Of a stretch of DNA of 30,287 bases, positions 9,869 to 17,819 are shown piece by piece (position 1 is the stretch's first letter; every line of letters starts with the position of its first letter). The stretch comes from Lichenicola sp964242425. GTDB lineage: Bacteria; Pseudomonadota; Alphaproteobacteria; Acetobacterales; Acetobacteraceae. Location: positions 1 to 30,287 of the forward strand of contig CAXTCK010000021.1 in NCBI GenBank assembly GCA_964242425.1, in the 5' to 3' direction. Position numbers and translations under genes: made by a program. The notes under the pieces were generated by a model that was not told the origin of the DNA, did not search any database, and was given only the letters and a program-made list of their open reading frames with translations.

Positions 9869-10855
9869 TCAGCCGATACGGCCGCCCATCTCGTCCTCCA
9901 CGTGGGCGCGGATGATGTCGGCGAAGCTGGTTTCAGCGGCGAAGCCGAGCGACGACGCCCGGGCGGGGTCGAAGGCCTGCGCCCAGCCCTTCACGATGCG
10001 CTCGATCGTCGGATCGGGCTCGCGACGGATCAGCGCCACCGCCCGGTCGCCGGCCACCTCGCGAAGCGCCTCGATCTGCTCGGCCACCGTGGCGGACAGG
10101 CCGGGCATGGCCAGGTTCGGCCGGTCGCCCAGGCGATGAAGGTCCAGGGTGGCGGCGTGGAGCATGAAGCCCACCGCCGCGCGCGGGCTCGCGAACCAGT
10201 GCCGAAGCGTGTCGGGCACCGGCAGGACGGCTTCCTGCCCGGACAGCGGCTCGCGGATGATGCCGGAAAAGAAGCCGGACGCGGCCCGGTTCGGCCGGCC
10301 CGGCCGCACGCAGATGGTGGGCAGGCGCAGCCCGATGCCGCCGAAGATGCCGCGCCGGCTGTAGTCCGCCAGAAGCAGCTCGCCGATCGCCTTCTGGGTG
10401 CCGTAGCTGGTCTGCGGGGTGAGGAGGTAGTCGTCGCCGATCACGGCGGGCATCGGGCCGCCGAACACGGCGTTGGAGGAAGCGAACACCACCCGCGGCC
10501 GCCATCCCGTGCCCTCCCCTTCGAGCCGGATCGCGTCGAACAGCGCCCTGGTGCCGTCCAGGTTGACGCGGTAGCCGGTTTCCAGGTCCGCCTCCGCCTC
10601 GCCCGACACGACCGCCGCCAGGTGGAACACGAGGTCGGGACGGCGCGACGCCAGTCCCGCCGCCTCGCCGGGAACCGACAGGTCGATGGCGAGGCAGTCG
10701 CAGGTGCCGGCAAAGCCGGGAGGCGGCGTCGGCGCCACCACGTCGGCCAGGGTGAGGCGATGCACGGCCTGCCCGTCCAGGCTGACATCGCGCGCCAGCC
10801 GTTCGGCCAGCTTGCGGCCGATCATGCCGGCGGCCCCGAGGATGAGGATGTGCAT
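9869..10855 (-). CDS. denD: D-erythronate dehydrogenase, extended SDR
   Basis: A 328-residue NAD-dependent extended short-chain dehydrogenase. It has the nucleotide-binding GAAGMIG (7-13), Asp38 at the end of strand 2, FASSNAVFGG (124-133) with the catalytic Ser, and the catalytic pair Tyr151/Lys155 in SYGTQKAIGELL. The segments GIGLRLPTICVRPGRPN and AASGFFSGIIREPL are those I associate with DenD. That enzyme oxidises D-erythronate at C2 to 2-oxo-D-tetronate, the substrate of OtnI. An AGGAG ribosome site precedes the ATG. The gene sits between the repressor gene and the broken MFS gene, all on the minus strand. The rest of the pathway (ltnD, otnI, otnK, otnC) is 8 kb away in the same locus, which supports the assignment. 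Confidence 0.88.
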   Translation of the reverse strand: MHILILGAAGMIGRKLAERLARDVSLDGQAVHRLTLADVVAPTPPPGFAGTCDCLAIDLSVPGEAAGLASRRPDLVFHLAAVVSGEAEADLETGYRVNLDGTRALFDAIRLEGEGTGWRPRVVFASSNAVFGGPMPAVIGDDYLLTPQTSYGTQKAIGELLLADYSRRGIFGGIGLRLPTICVRPGRPNRAASGFFSGIIREPLSGQEAVLPVPDTLRHWFASPRAAVGFMLHAATLDLHRLGDRPNLAMPGLSATVAEQIEALREVAGDRAVALIRREPDPTIERIVKGWAQAFDPARASSLGFAAETSFADIIRAHVEDEMGGRIG

Positions 10856-10975
10856 CGCGTTACGCTCCTGCTGTCGGGCCTGGGTGTCGGGGGCGGTGCG
10901 GCCCGTCCCGTGTGGCGGCGCGCTGGCCTATGCCGGCGGCTTCGGCCATTCGCGTCACCGCACCGCCCTCGGATT

Positions 10976-10990
10976 GTGAACACCGTTCAC
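10976..10990. promoter_or_regulatory. GTGAAC-ACC-GTTCAC inverted repeat between the repressor gene and denD
   Basis: A perfect 6-3-6 palindrome lies 4 bases past the stop of the LacI-type gene and about 120 bases upstream of denD. It could be an operator for denD or a small terminator element. It does not match the two LacI-type operators in this locus. Confidence 0.3.
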
Positions 10991-10994
10991 GGGT

Positions 10995-12035
10995 TCAGGT
11001 GCTTTCCCGCACTGCCAGCTGGCAGCCGACGTCCACCCGGGCCGGTCCGGCGGGGGTGCCCGCAACGCGCGCCAGCAGCTTGCGCGCGGCGATCTCGCCG
11101 ATGTCGCGACGCGGGGAGATGATGGTGGTCAGGGACGGGCTGGTCAGGACGCCGATGCCGAACCCGTTGAAGCCCGCGATGGCGATCCGCCCGGGAACGG
11201 CGATGCCTTCCCGGGCGGCACGCAGCAGGGCTCCCACCGCCAGGTCGTCGTTGGCGAAGAACAGGGCGTCGAGCTCCGGCGCCCGCTCCAGCACCGCGAG
11301 CAGCTCGCGCCCCCCGACCTCCGGGCTGGAGCTGTCGGAATGCCCGAACGGCGGCCTTCGCTCCAGCCCGGCCTCGGCCAGGGCGCGGTCGAGGCCGCGG
11401 AAGCGCTGCATGGCGCGGTAGTCGGCCTCCATCCGGCCGCCGACGAAGCCGATCCGCCGGTAGCCGCGCTCGATCAGGTGTCGGCCCATCATGGCGCCGG
11501 CCTTGAGGTGCGACAGCCCGACGTTCATGTCGATCGGCCGTCCCGCTTCCATCACCTCCACCACCGGGCGGTTGCAGCCGCGAAGCAGCGCCTGCGTGCG
11601 CCCGGCGTGGCGCAGGCCGGCGACGATGATCCCGGCCGGCGACCAGCCGAGCAGGGTCGACACCAGCTCGGTTTCGCGTTGGAGGTCGTACTGGGTGTTG
11701 CCGAGCAGCAGCTGGTAGCCTTCGGCTTCCAACACGGTCTGCACCCCCTGGATCACCTCGATGAACACCGCGTTGGACAGCGACGGCACGATCACCGGCA
11801 CGACGCGGCTGTGGGAGGAGGCGAGCATGCCGGCGACGCGGTTCGGCACGTAGCCGAGCGCTGCCACCGCCTCGTCGATCTGGGCGCGACGGGAGGGGGA
11901 CACGCTGTCCGGGGCGTTGAGGGCGCGCGAAACCGTGATCGGCGCCACGCCGGCACGCTCGGCGACGTGCTTCAGGGTCACGGCGCGCGGGCGGTCGCTG
12001 CGATGCGAGGCGTTCTGCTGGCCCATGGCCGGCAT
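10995..12035 (-). CDS. LacI/GntR-type repressor of the tetronate locus
   Basis: A 346-residue LacI-family regulator. The N-terminal helix-turn-helix reads TLKHVAERAGVAPITVSRAL, followed by GYVPNRVAGMLASSHSR, which is the hinge helix. The sensor domain begins VVPVIVPSLSNAVF. This style is that of the gluconate-repressor (GntR) subgroup, fitting a sugar-acid effector. Two Met codons are possible, 12035 and 12026; the first is given, with GGGGGCTAGG just upstream. The much longer open frame on the same strand runs back through the ABC ATPase gene and is an artefact. The gene is divergent from the ABC operon, and a well-formed palindrome lies between them. It is the likely ligand-released repressor of both that operon and the otnC/ltnD pair. 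Confidence 0.9.
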   Translation of the reverse strand: MPAMGQQNASHRSDRPRAVTLKHVAERAGVAPITVSRALNAPDSVSPSRRAQIDEAVAALGYVPNRVAGMLASSHSRVVPVIVPSLSNAVFIEVIQGVQTVLEAEGYQLLLGNTQYDLQRETELVSTLLGWSPAGIIVAGLRHAGRTQALLRGCNRPVVEVMEAGRPIDMNVGLSHLKAGAMMGRHLIERGYRRIGFVGGRMEADYRAMQRFRGLDRALAEAGLERRPPFGHSDSSSPEVGGRELLAVLERAPELDALFFANDDLAVGALLRAAREGIAVPGRIAIAGFNGFGIGVLTSPSLTTIISPRRDIGEIAARKLLARVAGTPAGPARVDVGCQLAVREST

Positions 12036-12093
12036 CCTAGCCCCCGTCGACGCCGGCCGCCACCGCGGCGCCGCGGCCGGAAGCCCCAACATG

Positions 12094-12109
12094 ATGGTTG
12101 CGCTACCAT
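12094..12109. promoter_or_regulatory. LacI-type operator 1 (ABC operon / repressor control region)
   Basis: ATGGTTGCGCTACCAT is a 16-base palindrome with one mismatched pair and the central CG usual for LacI-family operators. It lies 59 bases upstream of the repressor start and about 118 bases upstream of the ABC ATPase start, so it could control both directions. The 14-base core is repeated with one change at 19242-19255. Confidence 0.75.
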
Positions 12110-12124
12110 GATCGGGCGCATAAG
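12098..12124 (+). promoter_or_regulatory. Possible sigma-70-type promoter of the ABC operon
   Basis: TTGCGC (12098-12103) and CATAAG (12119-12124) are separated by 15 bases and overlap operator 1. Each matches its consensus only in part. The assignment rests mainly on position and on the overlap with the palindrome. Confidence 0.35.
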
Positions 12125-12144
12125 CTCCGTGCAAATGCCGGCCG

Positions 12145-12167
12145 ATGGTGCAGCACAATGGTGCAGC
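12145..12167. repeat. Direct repeat ATGGTGCAGC x2 in the ABC operon leader
   Basis: Two identical 10-base copies start 13 bases apart, between operator 1 and the ATPase start. They resemble half of the operator (ATGGT followed by GC) and may be secondary half-sites. This is uncertain. Confidence 0.4.
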
Positions 12168-12227
12168 GCGGGACGCCACGGCGAGAAGCGTGAAGAACAC
12201 GGGAAGGATGTCCAGGAGCATGGAGCG

Positions 12228-13775
12228 ATGCCGAATTCTGTAGCTGCCGCCGGTTCCGGACGCAGCGGAACCCTGCGCGCGACCGACATCAGCAAGAGCT
12301 ATGGCAGCGTGCCGGTGCTCCGGGGCCTGAGCGTGACGCTCCGTCCCGGGCGCATCCACACCACCATGGGCGAGAACGGCGCCGGCAAGTCCACCCTGTT
12401 CAAGGTGATGGCGGGCGCCGTGCAGCCCAGCGGCGGCACCCTGCACCTCGACGACGCGACGCTGAGCCTGGCCTCGCCGCACGACGCGCACGTGCACGGC
12501 ATCTACCTGGTGCCGCAGGAGCCGGCGCTGATGCCGGAGCTGACGGTGGCGGAAACCATGTTCGTGGGCCAGCTGCCGACCACCGGACGCTGGCGCCGGA
12601 TCGACTGGGCCGCGATGCGAAGCAGGGCGCAGGACGCGCTGCACGCGCTCGGCCTCGACATCGACGTGGACGCGCAGTCGCGCCGGCTGTCGATCGCGCA
12701 GCAGCAGCAGGTGGAATGCGCCAAGGCGCTGCTTCGCGGCTGCCGGGTGATCCTGTTCGACGAGCCGACCTCGCCGCTGACCACGCACGAGGTCGACCGG
12801 CTGTTTTCCACCATGCGCAGGCTGCGCGACGAGGGCTACACGCTGGCCTTTATCAGCCACCGCATGGACGAGGTGCTGGACATCTCCGACGACATCAGCG
12901 TGCTTCGCGACGGGGCGCTGGTGGACAGCGTGGAGCGGGACCAGTTCGACCGCACGCGCCTGCTGTCGCAGATGGTGGGGCGCGAGATGCGCACGATGCC
13001 CAGGCGCTCCTGGTCGTCCGCGACGACGGAGGCGGTGCTGACGGTGGAGGGGCTGGCGCATGCGCCCTCCTTCGCCGACGTCGGCTTCACCCTGCACCGT
13101 GGCGAGATCCTTGGGCTGGCGGGGCTGGTCGGCGCCGGCCGGACCGAGATCGCCGAGACCATCTTCGGGCTGCGCCGACGCGATGCGGGAAGCGTGGTGC
13201 TGGACGGCGTGCCGATCGGCGGGCTGCCGACGCACGAGATCATACGCAAGGGGCTGGTGTATGCGCCGGAGGATCGTGCCCGCCACGGCGCGGTGCTGCC
13301 GATGACGATCGCGCAGAACGTGTCGGCGGGTTTGATCGAGCGGGTGCGGCAGCGGTTCGGGCTGATGGACCGCGCGGACGAGGACCGCATCGGCGCCGAA
13401 ACGGTGTCGCAGTACCGGGTGCGCTGCGCCGGCACCGACCAGTTCCTGCGCGAGCTGTCCGGCGGCAACCAGCAGAAGGTGGTGTTCGGCAAGTGGATGG
13501 GATTGTCGCCCGCGGTGGCGATCCTGGACGAGCCGACGCGCGGCGTGGACGTCGGCGCCAAGGACGAGATCTACGAGCTGATCGAGGCGCGCGCCCGGGC
13601 CGGCACCGCGATCCTGGTGATCTCCTCGGAGATGGAGGAGCTGGTGCGGCTGTGCGACCGCATCCTGTCGATCTACGAGGGACGCATCGTCGCCGAGCTG
13701 AAGGGCGACGGGATCACGCCCGAGCGGCTGGGCCGCTCCTACCTGAGCCATGCCGGGCTGGGAGCGGCGGCGTGA
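12228..13775 (+). CDS. Sugar ABC transporter ATP-binding protein (two fused ATPase domains)
   Basis: A 515-residue double-domain ATPase of the ribose/rhamnose/AI-2 class. Domain 1 has Walker A GENGAGKST, a degenerate signature LSIAQQQQVE, Walker B VILFDEPTSPL and AFISHRMDE. Domain 2 has a degenerate Walker A (GLVGAGRTE), an intact LSGGNQQKV and Walker B AILDEPTRGVDVG. ATG at 12228 is chosen because GGAG lies just upstream and the conserved homology begins shortly after it. The longer open frame reaching back into the repressor gene is not coding. The next gene starts inside its stop codon (GTGA overlap), so the two are translationally coupled. It powers uptake by the two-permease system that follows. 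Confidence 0.94.
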   Translation: MPNSVAAAGSGRSGTLRATDISKSYGSVPVLRGLSVTLRPGRIHTTMGENGAGKSTLFKVMAGAVQPSGGTLHLDDATLSLASPHDAHVHGIYLVPQEPALMPELTVAETMFVGQLPTTGRWRRIDWAAMRSRAQDALHALGLDIDVDAQSRRLSIAQQQQVECAKALLRGCRVILFDEPTSPLTTHEVDRLFSTMRRLRDEGYTLAFISHRMDEVLDISDDISVLRDGALVDSVERDQFDRTRLLSQMVGREMRTMPRRSWSSATTEAVLTVEGLAHAPSFADVGFTLHRGEILGLAGLVGAGRTEIAETIFGLRRRDAGSVVLDGVPIGGLPTHEIIRKGLVYAPEDRARHGAVLPMTIAQNVSAGLIERVRQRFGLMDRADEDRIGAETVSQYRVRCAGTDQFLRELSGGNQQKVVFGKWMGLSPAVAILDEPTRGVDVGAKDEIYELIEARARAGTAILVISSEMEELVRLCDRILSIYEGRIVAELKGDGITPERLGRSYLSHAGLGAAA

Positions 13776-14782
13776 GCGCGCCGGCGCTTCAGGCGGCAGC
13801 GACCGCACCGGTGCGTTCGCGCACGAACGGGCGTCCCGGCTGGCTGCGTCGCGACATCCGGGAGGTCGCGCTGGTCGCGGTCACGATCGCCACCGTGCTC
13901 GTGGTCGGCGCCTTCCACCGCGACTTCATGTCGCTGCAGAACCTCCGCTTCATGCTGCTGGGCTGCGTGGTGCTGTCGTTGCTGTCGCTGGGCCAGACGC
14001 TGGTGATCGCGACGCGCGGCATCGACCTGTCGGTGGCGCCCGTGCTGGGCTTGAGCGCCATGGTGACCGGGCTGATGGCGCAAAGCGGCGGCCTGCCGCT
14101 CTACGCCGCGTTCGCCGTGGCGCTCGGGATCGGGCTGGTGCTGGGCACGCTGAACGGCCTCCTGGTCGCGCGCTTGGCGATCCCGCCAATCATCACCACG
14201 CTGGGCACCTACAGCCTGTACAGCGGGCTGATCTTCCTTTATTCCAACGGCACGCAGGTGGACTCCGTGCCACATGCCTATGCGGTGCTGGGCAACGGCG
14301 TGATCGCCAGCGTGCTGCCTGTGCCGATCCCGGTACTGGTGCTGGGCGTGGTGCTGCTGCTGATGTGGTTCACGATCGGCCACACCCCCTTCGGCCGCGC
14401 GGTGCTGGCGATCGGCAACAACCAAGCAGCCGCCTACAACGCCGGCATTCCGGTGACCCTCACCCAGGTGGGCGCGTACACCATCTCCGGGGTGCTGGCC
14501 GCCCTCGCCGGGCTGATGTTCCTGTCCTACACCGGCTCGGCCACGGTGACGACCGGCACCGGCGACCACATGGAGCTGCAGTCGATCGCGGTTGCCCTGA
14601 TCGGCGGCACCGCGATCGCGGGCGGCCGCGGCAACGCGCTTGGCACCGTGCTGGGCTCGCTGTTCCTGAGCGTGATCCTGACTGCGCTGGTGTTCGTGCA
14701 CGTGCCGCCGATCTGGTACTCCGCCGGCGAAGGGGTGATGATCCTGCTCGCGGTCACCGCCGGGCGCGGGGCGCGGACATGA
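13772..14782 (+). CDS. Sugar ABC transporter permease 1 (LsrC/RhaP-like)
   Basis: A 336-residue BPD_transp_2 permease with about ten hydrophobic spans. The hallmark ATRGIDLSVAPVLGLSAM falls at about 80-98, and GGTAIAGGRGNALGTVLGS near the end. GTG at 13772 is chosen as the start: it overlaps the ATPase stop by four bases, has GGGAGCGG upstream, and gives the expected N-terminal length. An antisense frame of 372 codons covering the same bases is a shadow. With the following gene it forms a permease heterodimer, as in LsrCD or RhaPQ systems. The ribose-type system in region 1 differs in having a single permease. Confidence 0.92.
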   Translation: MSAPALQAAATAPVRSRTNGRPGWLRRDIREVALVAVTIATVLVVGAFHRDFMSLQNLRFMLLGCVVLSLLSLGQTLVIATRGIDLSVAPVLGLSAMVTGLMAQSGGLPLYAAFAVALGIGLVLGTLNGLLVARLAIPPIITTLGTYSLYSGLIFLYSNGTQVDSVPHAYAVLGNGVIASVLPVPIPVLVLGVVLLLMWFTIGHTPFGRAVLAIGNNQAAAYNAGIPVTLTQVGAYTISGVLAALAGLMFLSYTGSATVTTGTGDHMELQSIAVALIGGTAIAGGRGNALGTVLGSLFLSVILTALVFVHVPPIWYSAGEGVMILLAVTAGRGART

Positions 14783-15819
14783 GCGTCGCGCGCAACGAGG
14801 TGACGGCGCGTCGCGGCACCGTGCGCCGGCTGCCGCTCGGCAACTGGGAGCGGGCACTGCTGGTGCTGCTGCTGCTGCTGACGGCTGGGCTGATCGCGGC
14901 GGTGCCGGGCTTCTATCCCGGGTTCGGCGGCTTCCTCGCCTTGTTCGAGAACTTCCTGCCGTTCGGCCTGGTGGCGCTGGGCTTGACCACCGTGATCCTG
15001 ACCGGCGGCATCGACCTGTCGGTCGGCACCACCGCGAGCCTTGCCGCGATCGTGATGGCCGAGCTGTGGAGCGGGCTGCACCTGTCGATCTGGCTTGCCG
15101 TGGCGCTCGGCGTGCTGTCGGGCGCGTTGCTCGGCCTGGTGAACGGCCTGATCATCACCCGGCTGCGCACGGAGCCGCTGATCGCGACGCTCGCCACCAG
15201 CTTCATCTATGGCAGCATCGCCACGGCGCTTGCCGGCGACAACCCGCCTTCGGGGTTTCCCGACAGCTTCAACCAGCTGGGCACCGGCGCCATTGGCGGC
15301 GTGCTGCCCTACCAGATCGTGCTGTTCGGCGTGCTCGCCGCCTTGTTCTCGCTGCTGATCTCGCGCTCCGCGTTCGGGCGCAAGGTGGTGACGATCGGCT
15401 ACAACGCCGAGGCCGCCCGCTATGCCGGCCTGCGCGTCGACCGCATCGTCACGATCTCCTACGTGATCAGCGGCACCATGGCGGGGATCGCCGGCATCGT
15501 GCTGGCGGCGTACTACAGCGCGGTGCGGCCGGACATGGGCGGCATCCTGCTCCTGAGCACCATCACCACGGTGGTGCTGGGCGGCGTCAGCATCTTCGGC
15601 GGCGACGGCAGCATCGCCGGCGTGGTGGTCGCCGTCCTGCTGCTCGGCATGCTGCGGCAGGGCATGCTGATCGCAGGGTATTCCGACATGGTCACCACCA
15701 TGCTGACCGGCGCGATCCTGCTCGGCGCGATCGCGCTAAAGAACCTGTTTGCCGGCCGCGGCACCGGGCTTTCGACGCTGCTGGCCCGGCTGCGACCACG
15801 CGGCAACGCCGCGACCTGA
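14779..15819 (+). CDS. Sugar ABC transporter permease 2 (LsrD/RhaQ-like)
   Basis: A 346-residue BPD_transp_2 permease. It begins at ATG 14779, overlapping the stop of permease 1 by four bases (ATGA). It shows the family segment ILTGGIDLSVGTTASLAAIV (about 74-93) and VVLGGVSIFGGDGSIAGVVV near residue 262. It has about ten membrane spans and a basic C-terminal tail (LARLRPRGN). It is the third gene of the ABC operon; the binding-protein gene follows after 32 bases. The partner substrate is probably a tetronate or related acid sugar, inferred only from context. Confidence 0.92.
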   Translation: MSVARNEVTARRGTVRRLPLGNWERALLVLLLLLTAGLIAAVPGFYPGFGGFLALFENFLPFGLVALGLTTVILTGGIDLSVGTTASLAAIVMAELWSGLHLSIWLAVALGVLSGALLGLVNGLIITRLRTEPLIATLATSFIYGSIATALAGDNPPSGFPDSFNQLGTGAIGGVLPYQIVLFGVLAALFSLLISRSAFGRKVVTIGYNAEAARYAGLRVDRIVTISYVISGTMAGIAGIVLAAYYSAVRPDMGGILLLSTITTVVLGGVSIFGGDGSIAGVVVAVLLLGMLRQGMLIAGYSDMVTTMLTGAILLGAIALKNLFAGRGTGLSTLLARLRPRGNAAT

Positions 15820-15851
15820 CAAGAAATCATCCAAAGGAAACGGTTGATCCC

Positions 15852-16868
15852 ATGACCCAGACGATTATTCGCAAGTCGCCGACCTCGCGCGCTGTCCTGG
15901 CGGCCCTGCCGCTGCTGCTCGGCGCCACGCTGGCCGGCCACGCCGCCGACATCGACACCGCCAAGCGGATCAAGGTGGCGATGGTGCCCAAGCTGGTGGG
16001 CTTGTCGGTGTTCAAGGCGAACGAGCAAGGTGCCCAGGAAGCGGCGAAGAAGCTGAACATCGACTTTCTCTACACCGGCCCGGTCACCGCGTCGGCGCAG
16101 GGGCAGGTCGACGTGTTCAACAGCCTGATTGCGCGACGCTTCAACGTCATCACCACCACGTCCAACAACCCGACCCAGCTGGCCCCGGCACTCCGGCGCG
16201 CGCGCAAGCAGGGCATCAAGGTGGTGTCCTACGACAGCGATGTGTCACCCGACGCGCGCGACTTCTTCATCCAGAACACCGACTACGCGGCGTTCGGAAA
16301 GGCGCTGGTAGAGTCGGTGGCGAAGTACGCCGGCCCCGAGGCCAAGGTCGCGATCCTGTCCTCCACGCCGGACGCCACGATCCAGAACGAGTGGATCAAG
16401 GCGCTGACCGCCTACATGAAGGCGACCTATCCGAAGATGCAGATCGTCACCACCCAGTACGGCCAGTCCAGCCCGTCGCAGTCGCTGACTGCCGGCCTCA
16501 ACATCCTGCAGGCCAATGCCGGCGTGACCGGCATCATCGCGCCCGACGGGGCGGCCGAGGTGGGGGCGGCGGCCGCGGTGGAGAAACTCGGCCGCACCGG
16601 CAAGGTGTTCGTCACCGGCTGCAGCGATCCGGACTCGATCCGCCAGTACGTGAAGTCCGGGATCATCAAGGCGAGCCCGCTCTGGGACGAGGTCAAGGAG
16701 GGCGAGCTGGTGATGTACGTGGCACGGCTCGCGGCGAACAACGCCATCCAGCGCGACGGCAGCTTCACTGCCGGCGACCTCGGCAGCTTCACTGCCAAGG
16801 ACGGGGTGATCGTGTTCAGCACGCCGCTCGTGTTCGACGCCGGCAACATCGACCAGTACAAGTTCTGA
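15852..16868 (+). CDS. LsrB/RhaS-like periplasmic binding protein
   Basis: A 338-residue substrate-binding protein with a Sec signal peptide (cleavage near GHA-AD, residue 31). The fold pattern follows the LsrB branch: VAMVPKLVGLSVFKANEQGA, VVSYDSDV, ATIQNEW, IIAPDGAAEVGAAAAVEKL and PLWDEVKEGEL. Compared with the six AI-2 ligands of Salmonella LsrB as I recall them, Lys47, Asp128, Gln178 and Pro231 are kept. The Asp before the Gln is Ile177, and the Ala after Pro-Asp is Gly233. The ligand is therefore probably not AI-2. An AAGGAAA sequence lies upstream. Its place in a tetronate locus suggests a four- or five-carbon sugar acid or its precursor. The protein acts in the periplasm with the two permeases just upstream. 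Confidence 0.9.
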   Translation: MTQTIIRKSPTSRAVLAALPLLLGATLAGHAADIDTAKRIKVAMVPKLVGLSVFKANEQGAQEAAKKLNIDFLYTGPVTASAQGQVDVFNSLIARRFNVITTTSNNPTQLAPALRRARKQGIKVVSYDSDVSPDARDFFIQNTDYAAFGKALVESVAKYAGPEAKVAILSSTPDATIQNEWIKALTAYMKATYPKMQIVTTQYGQSSPSQSLTAGLNILQANAGVTGIIAPDGAAEVGAAAAVEKLGRTGKVFVTGCSDPDSIRQYVKSGIIKASPLWDEVKEGELVMYVARLAANNAIQRDGSFTAGDLGSFTAKDGVIVFSTPLVFDAGNIDQYKF

Positions 16869-16890
16869 TCAAGATCCAAGGACACATCGC

Positions 16891-17787
16891 ATGACGCGCA
16901 TCCTCTTCACCGGCGGCAGCGGCAAGGCCGGCCGGCACGTGGTGCAATACCTGCTCGACCAGGGCTACGACATCCTCAACATCGACACCAAGCCCTTGAA
17001 CAACCCCCGGGTGCGGACGCTGATCACCGACATCACCGATGCGGGCCAGGTGTTCAACGCGTTCTCGTCCTATGTCGGGCTGCACGAGTTCGACGAGGAC
17101 ACGAGCCCGACCAAGTTCGACGCGGTGGTGCATTTCGCGGCGATCCCGCGCATCATGCTCACGCCGGACAACGAGGTTTATCGCATCAACGTGATGGGCA
17201 CCTACAACGTGCTCGACGCGGCGACCAAGCTCGGCATTCCCAAGGTGATCATCGCTTCCAGCGAAACCACCTACGGCATCGTGTTCGCACACGGCCACCG
17301 CGATCCGGAGTACTTCCCGCTCGACGAGGAGTACCCGGTGAAGCCGATGGACAGCTATGCCACCTCGAAGATCTGCAACGAGCGCACCGCGGAAGCCTTC
17401 GCGCTCCGCACCGGCACCGACATCTACGCGCTTCGCATCGGCAACGTGATCGAACCGGACGAGTACGCGCTGTTTCCGGGCTGGTTCGCCAAGCCCGGCT
17501 TCCGCAAGCGCATCGCCTGGAGCTATATCGACGCGCGCGACCTGGGCGAGATCGTCAGGCTCGGCGTGGAAACCGACGGCCTCGGCTACCAGGTGTTCAA
17601 CGCGGTCAACGATCATTCCTCGTCCGACCTGCCGACGGCGGAGCTGCTTCGCCGCTTCTATCCCGACGTGCCGGTGCGCGGCGAGATTGGCGAGTTCGAG
17701 AGCCTGCTGTCGAACCGGAAGGCGCGCGAGATGCTCGGCTTCCGCGAGAACCACAACTGGCGGTCCTACGTCAAGTCCGAATCCTGA
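16891..17787 (+). CDS. Extended SDR oxidoreductase of unknown substrate (uronate-dehydrogenase-like)
   Basis: A 298-residue NAD-dependent extended short-chain dehydrogenase/epimerase-fold protein. It has the dinucleotide loop TGGSGKAG (7-14), Asp32 after strand 2 (NAD preference), the catalytic Ser in IASSETTYG (121-129) and the pair Tyr156/Lys160 in SYATSKICNE. Its size and the ALRIGNVIEPDEY region recall uronate and aldose 1-dehydrogenases more than epimerases. It starts 22 bases after the binding-protein gene with AAGGA upstream and belongs to the same operon. It is not DenD, which is present separately. It probably oxidises the imported sugar or lactol before it enters the tetronate route, but no specific substrate can be named. 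Confidence 0.85.
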   Translation: MTRILFTGGSGKAGRHVVQYLLDQGYDILNIDTKPLNNPRVRTLITDITDAGQVFNAFSSYVGLHEFDEDTSPTKFDAVVHFAAIPRIMLTPDNEVYRINVMGTYNVLDAATKLGIPKVIIASSETTYGIVFAHGHRDPEYFPLDEEYPVKPMDSYATSKICNERTAEAFALRTGTDIYALRIGNVIEPDEYALFPGWFAKPGFRKRIAWSYIDARDLGEIVRLGVETDGLGYQVFNAVNDHSSSDLPTAELLRRFYPDVPVRGEIGEFESLLSNRKAREMLGFRENHNWRSYVKSES

Positions 17788-17819
17788 GCGGTCGATCGCC
17801 TGAACAAGGGAACACCTTC

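Noticed and set aside
8074..9915. A 613-codon plus-strand open frame opposite the MFS gene
   Set aside because: It is rich in Gln/His/Arg with no recognisable motif, whereas the minus strand encodes clear MFS spans.
10995..13808. A 937-codon minus-strand open frame spanning the repressor and the ABC ATPase
   Set aside because: Only the last 346 codons show LacI homology. The rest is antisense to a clear ABC ATPase and is His/Arg/Gln-rich, as expected of a shadow frame.
12228..16868. Autoinducer-2 (Lsr) import system
   Set aside because: The architecture is similar, but no lsrK/F/G genes are present, two pocket residues appear changed, and the operon sits within a tetronate locus.
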